Notes under the pieces: generated by a model
The model's input: the letters and a program-made list of their open reading frames with translations, nothing else
Told to the model about the DNA's origin: nothing
Databases searched by the model: none
Assembly (NCBI GenBank): GCA_030523505.1
Contig: JAUNIK010000098.1
Location: 1-8,611 of the forward strand
Reading direction: 5' to 3'
DNA from: Prevotellaceae bacterium
Lineage (GTDB): Bacteria; Bacteroidota; Bacteroidia; Bacteroidales; Bacteroidaceae
Length of the DNA stretch: 8,611 nt
Translations under genes and position numbers: made by a program
In this document: piece by piece, positions 6,695 to 8,611 of the stretch
How the letters are laid out: each line of letters opens with the position of its first letter
How positions within the stretch are numbered: the stretch's first letter is position 1

Positions 6695-8230
6695 TTGAAG
6701 GCGTTATCAAAACTTATCCTTATAGTTTTCGTGGTATGCGGTTTTTCTGCATGCCACGAAAATCGTTTTAATCCCAACAAGGAACTCACCCTCGATGAGT
6801 ATTCCTCGCTGGTGAACGACGCTTTTGCCTTCAACACAGCAAAAATCAACGAATCCATCGGCAGAATGTGCCGTGCCGATCGCGACACCTTCGAGTTTGA
6901 TGTCCAGACACGCCAGCATTATCTCGGCACAGAGAAGCTTCTCTGGGTCAGTCGTATGGGACTCACCCCTCAGGCCGACACACTCATCAGCTATATCAGC
7001 AGGGCAGGAGAGATAGGCTTTTCCACAAAGCGCTTCCGCCTCGATGACATTGAACGCGATGCGAACACCATGCGAAACCTTGCCTTCGACAAATCAAACG
7101 ACATCAACACCGTTACCGCCCGACTGGACTATAACCTGACCAAGGCGTTCCTGGCATATTATGTCGGTCAGCGATATGGTTTTGTTAAACCACGAAAGGA
7201 GTTCAACCATCTGTTGCTCGATGCCAACGACACGCTGAAGACAACTTATCGCCAGTTGTATGACCTTCCGACAGAATCGCTCGACAAAGAAGGCTACCAG
7301 CATCTGCTCGAAAAGATAGCCCAAGACAGTGTGCCAGACCTGTTGCGCAGCGCCGAACCGCAGGGGCCGTTCTATAAGAAACTCAAGTCGATGTTGCCGG
7401 AAGCAGAAGGAGCACAGCGCAACCGCATCCTTGCCAATATGGAGCGATGCCGCTGGCGCCATGATGACTACCCGCACCTTCACGATAAGTATGTTGTGGT
7501 GAATATACCATCCTACCGACTCATGGCAGTCGATAAGGACAGCATCCTGACGATGAATGTGGTTTGCGGAGCGCAGAAGACAAAGACACCACTTGTGAAC
7601 AGTCGTATCAACCTCATGGAGTTGAACCCACGGTGGGTGATGCCGTCGAGTGTGGTGAAGTATGAGATAGCCCATCATGCCGGTGACTCAATGTATTTCG
7701 CCAGTCGCAATTATGTCATCACAGAGAAGAGTACAGGCAAACGAATGTCGCCACACCAGGTGTCATTCTCGGCCTTCCGTAGCGGAGCGTACGGAGTATA
7801 TCAGGAAGGCGGCGAGGGAAACGCCCTCGGACGAATAATATTCCGATTCCCTAACGATTTCGCCATATATCTGCACGACACCTCGTCGAAGAGTGCCTTC
7901 GGACGAGAGAGTCGCAGCTTGAGTCATGGTTGCATACGTGTGGAAAAGCCATATCAGTTGGCTGAGTTCCTGCTCGAGGACAAGGACAAGACCACCCTCG
8001 AGAAGATTAATTATTCAATGAACGTGCGCACGCGTGTGAGCGAAGACGGTGAAACCGCAGAGAAGATAGACAAGTCGAAGATACTCCATAGTCTCAGGGT
8101 GAAGCCCGAGGTGCCGGTGTTCATCACCTACCACACGATGTACCTGATGCCTGACGGAACGATGCGCGTATATAACGATGTCTATGAATACGATCAGGTG
8201 CTGACAAGAATACTCAACAAATTCCGTTGA
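6695..8230 (+). CDS. L,D-transpeptidase lipoprotein (YcbB-like, YkuD domain)
   Basis: The enzyme is expected to form 3-3 cross-links in peptidoglycan, or attach proteins to it, in the periplasm. Residues 1-20 form a lipoprotein signal peptide with an FSAC lipobox (C20). Residues about 60-250 are a helical region corresponding to the scaffold domain of YcbB/LdtD-type enzymes. The YkuD catalytic domain spans about 265-437, opening with YVVVNIPSYRL and carrying IYLHDT (H394) and SLSHGCIRVE with catalytic C413 and H412. The end (PVFITYHTMYLMPDGTMRVYNDVY) fits the C-terminal strand of YcbB-like members. The 511-aa length is in range. The start must be TTG at 6695: an in-frame TGA lies at 6689-6691, and any later start would remove the signal peptide. 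No Shine-Dalgarno is visible. The ECF sigma gene begins 5 nt after the stop. Confidence 0.92.
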   Translation: MKALSKLILIVFVVCGFSACHENRFNPNKELTLDEYSSLVNDAFAFNTAKINESIGRMCRADRDTFEFDVQTRQHYLGTEKLLWVSRMGLTPQADTLISYISRAGEIGFSTKRFRLDDIERDANTMRNLAFDKSNDINTVTARLDYNLTKAFLAYYVGQRYGFVKPRKEFNHLLLDANDTLKTTYRQLYDLPTESLDKEGYQHLLEKIAQDSVPDLLRSAEPQGPFYKKLKSMLPEAEGAQRNRILANMERCRWRHDDYPHLHDKYVVVNIPSYRLMAVDKDSILTMNVVCGAQKTKTPLVNSRINLMELNPRWVMPSSVVKYEIAHHAGDSMYFASRNYVITEKSTGKRMSPHQVSFSAFRSGAYGVYQEGGEGNALGRIIFRFPNDFAIYLHDTSSKSAFGRESRSLSHGCIRVEKPYQLAEFLLEDKDKTTLEKINYSMNVRTRVSEDGETAEKIDKSKILHSLRVKPEVPVFITYHTMYLMPDGTMRVYNDVYEYDQVLTRILNKFR

Positions 8231-8235
8231 TTGGC

Positions 8236-8611
8236 ATGGACAAAGAGAAACAGATGATGCAACTGCTGAGCAACGAAGCCACTGCGCGTAAGGGCTTTGA
8301 GATGCTCGTGGGCTTGTATGGCGAAAGGCTGTACTGGCAGGTTCGTCGTATCGTCATTACTCACGAAGATGCCAATGATGTGGTGCAGAATGCTTTCGTG
8401 AAGGCATGGCTGAACCTCGGTGAGTTTGAGAACAAGTCGAAGATAAGTACCTGGCTGAGTCGTATCGCCATCAACGAGGCACTCGACTTCATGCGAAAGA
8501 AACAGCGTATGGAAGGAATCAGTGCAGATGAGAATCCGGCAATGGCAAACAACCTTATGGCCGATGAGTATTTCGATGGCGATGAGACCCAGGCGCAGTT
8601 GCAGGAGGCAA
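8236..8611 (+). CDS. ECF-type RNA polymerase sigma factor, 3'-truncated
   Basis: A sigma-70 family regulator whose 125 visible residues run open to the window edge, so the stop lies outside. Residues about 24-92 form sigma region 2: LYWQVRRIVITHEDANDVVQ, NAFVKAWLNL and then STWLSRIAINEALDFMRKKQR. These segments bind the core enzyme and the -10 element. A variable acidic linker follows (about 93-125), and region 4 would be beyond the window. The size and lack of regions 1 and 3 point to an extracytoplasmic-function factor. ATG 8236 is 5 nt past the L,D-transpeptidase stop, so the two are probably cotranscribed. Whether an anti-sigma gene follows cannot be seen. Confidence 0.92.
   Translation, partial: MDKEKQMMQLLSNEATARKGFEMLVGLYGERLYWQVRRIVITHEDANDVVQNAFVKAWLNLGEFENKSKISTWLSRIAINEALDFMRKKQRMEGISADENPAMANNLMADEYFDGDETQAQLQEA

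Noticed and set aside
7094..7678. A 194-codon open frame on the minus strand
   Set aside because: It is antisense to the L,D-transpeptidase gene, shows no recognisable motif, and its Cys/His/Trp-rich composition is typical of a shadow frame.

Overview
The window looks like a piece of a Bacteroidales chromosome, most likely Prevotella or a close relative. The evidence is a GldB-like lipoprotein family member, a stand-alone domain resembling the type IX secretion C-terminal domain, TAnnTTTG-type -7 boxes, A/T-rich leaders without Shine-Dalgarno sequences, and GC-rich palindromic repeats that have entered coding sequence. Genus level is inferred from overall protein character, not from a marker gene.

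Layout. Bases 1-651 hold the 3' part of a GldB-like gene, followed by a strong hairpin (665-700) that can terminate transcription in both directions. On the other strand, 776-3538 is a complete valyl-tRNA synthetase gene (valS). A 111-bp divergent intergenic region (3539-3649) carries a -7-like box for each direction. To the right, mazG (3650-4519), a lipocalin-like lipoprotein gene (4564-5133) and the RNase Z gene rnz (5140-6057) run in one direction with short gaps. A 299-bp gap (6058-6356) contains a -7-like box and a large imperfect palindrome of about 162 bp. After it comes a tight cluster: a 107-aa exported mini-protein (6357-6680), a YcbB-like L,D-transpeptidase lipoprotein (6695-8230), and the start of an ECF sigma factor gene that runs off the window (8236-8611).

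How the genes fit together. The left and middle parts are mainly housekeeping: tRNA charging, nucleotide-pool cleaning and tRNA 3'-end processing. The right part looks like an envelope module in which a peptidoglycan cross-linking enzyme and a small exported protein sit directly upstream of an envelope-type regulator. I see no new multi-gene defence or mobile system. The most unusual signals are these: (a) a GC-rich palindromic repeat family with two copies inside mazG, one translated in frame in mid-protein and one forming the C-terminus up to the stop codon, plus a probable relative after valS; (b) the large modular palindrome in the probable 5' leader of the envelope cluster; (c) two genes, rnz and the L,D-transpeptidase gene, that appear to need TTG start codons, with rnz lying in the same frame as the upstream gene and two codons past its stop.
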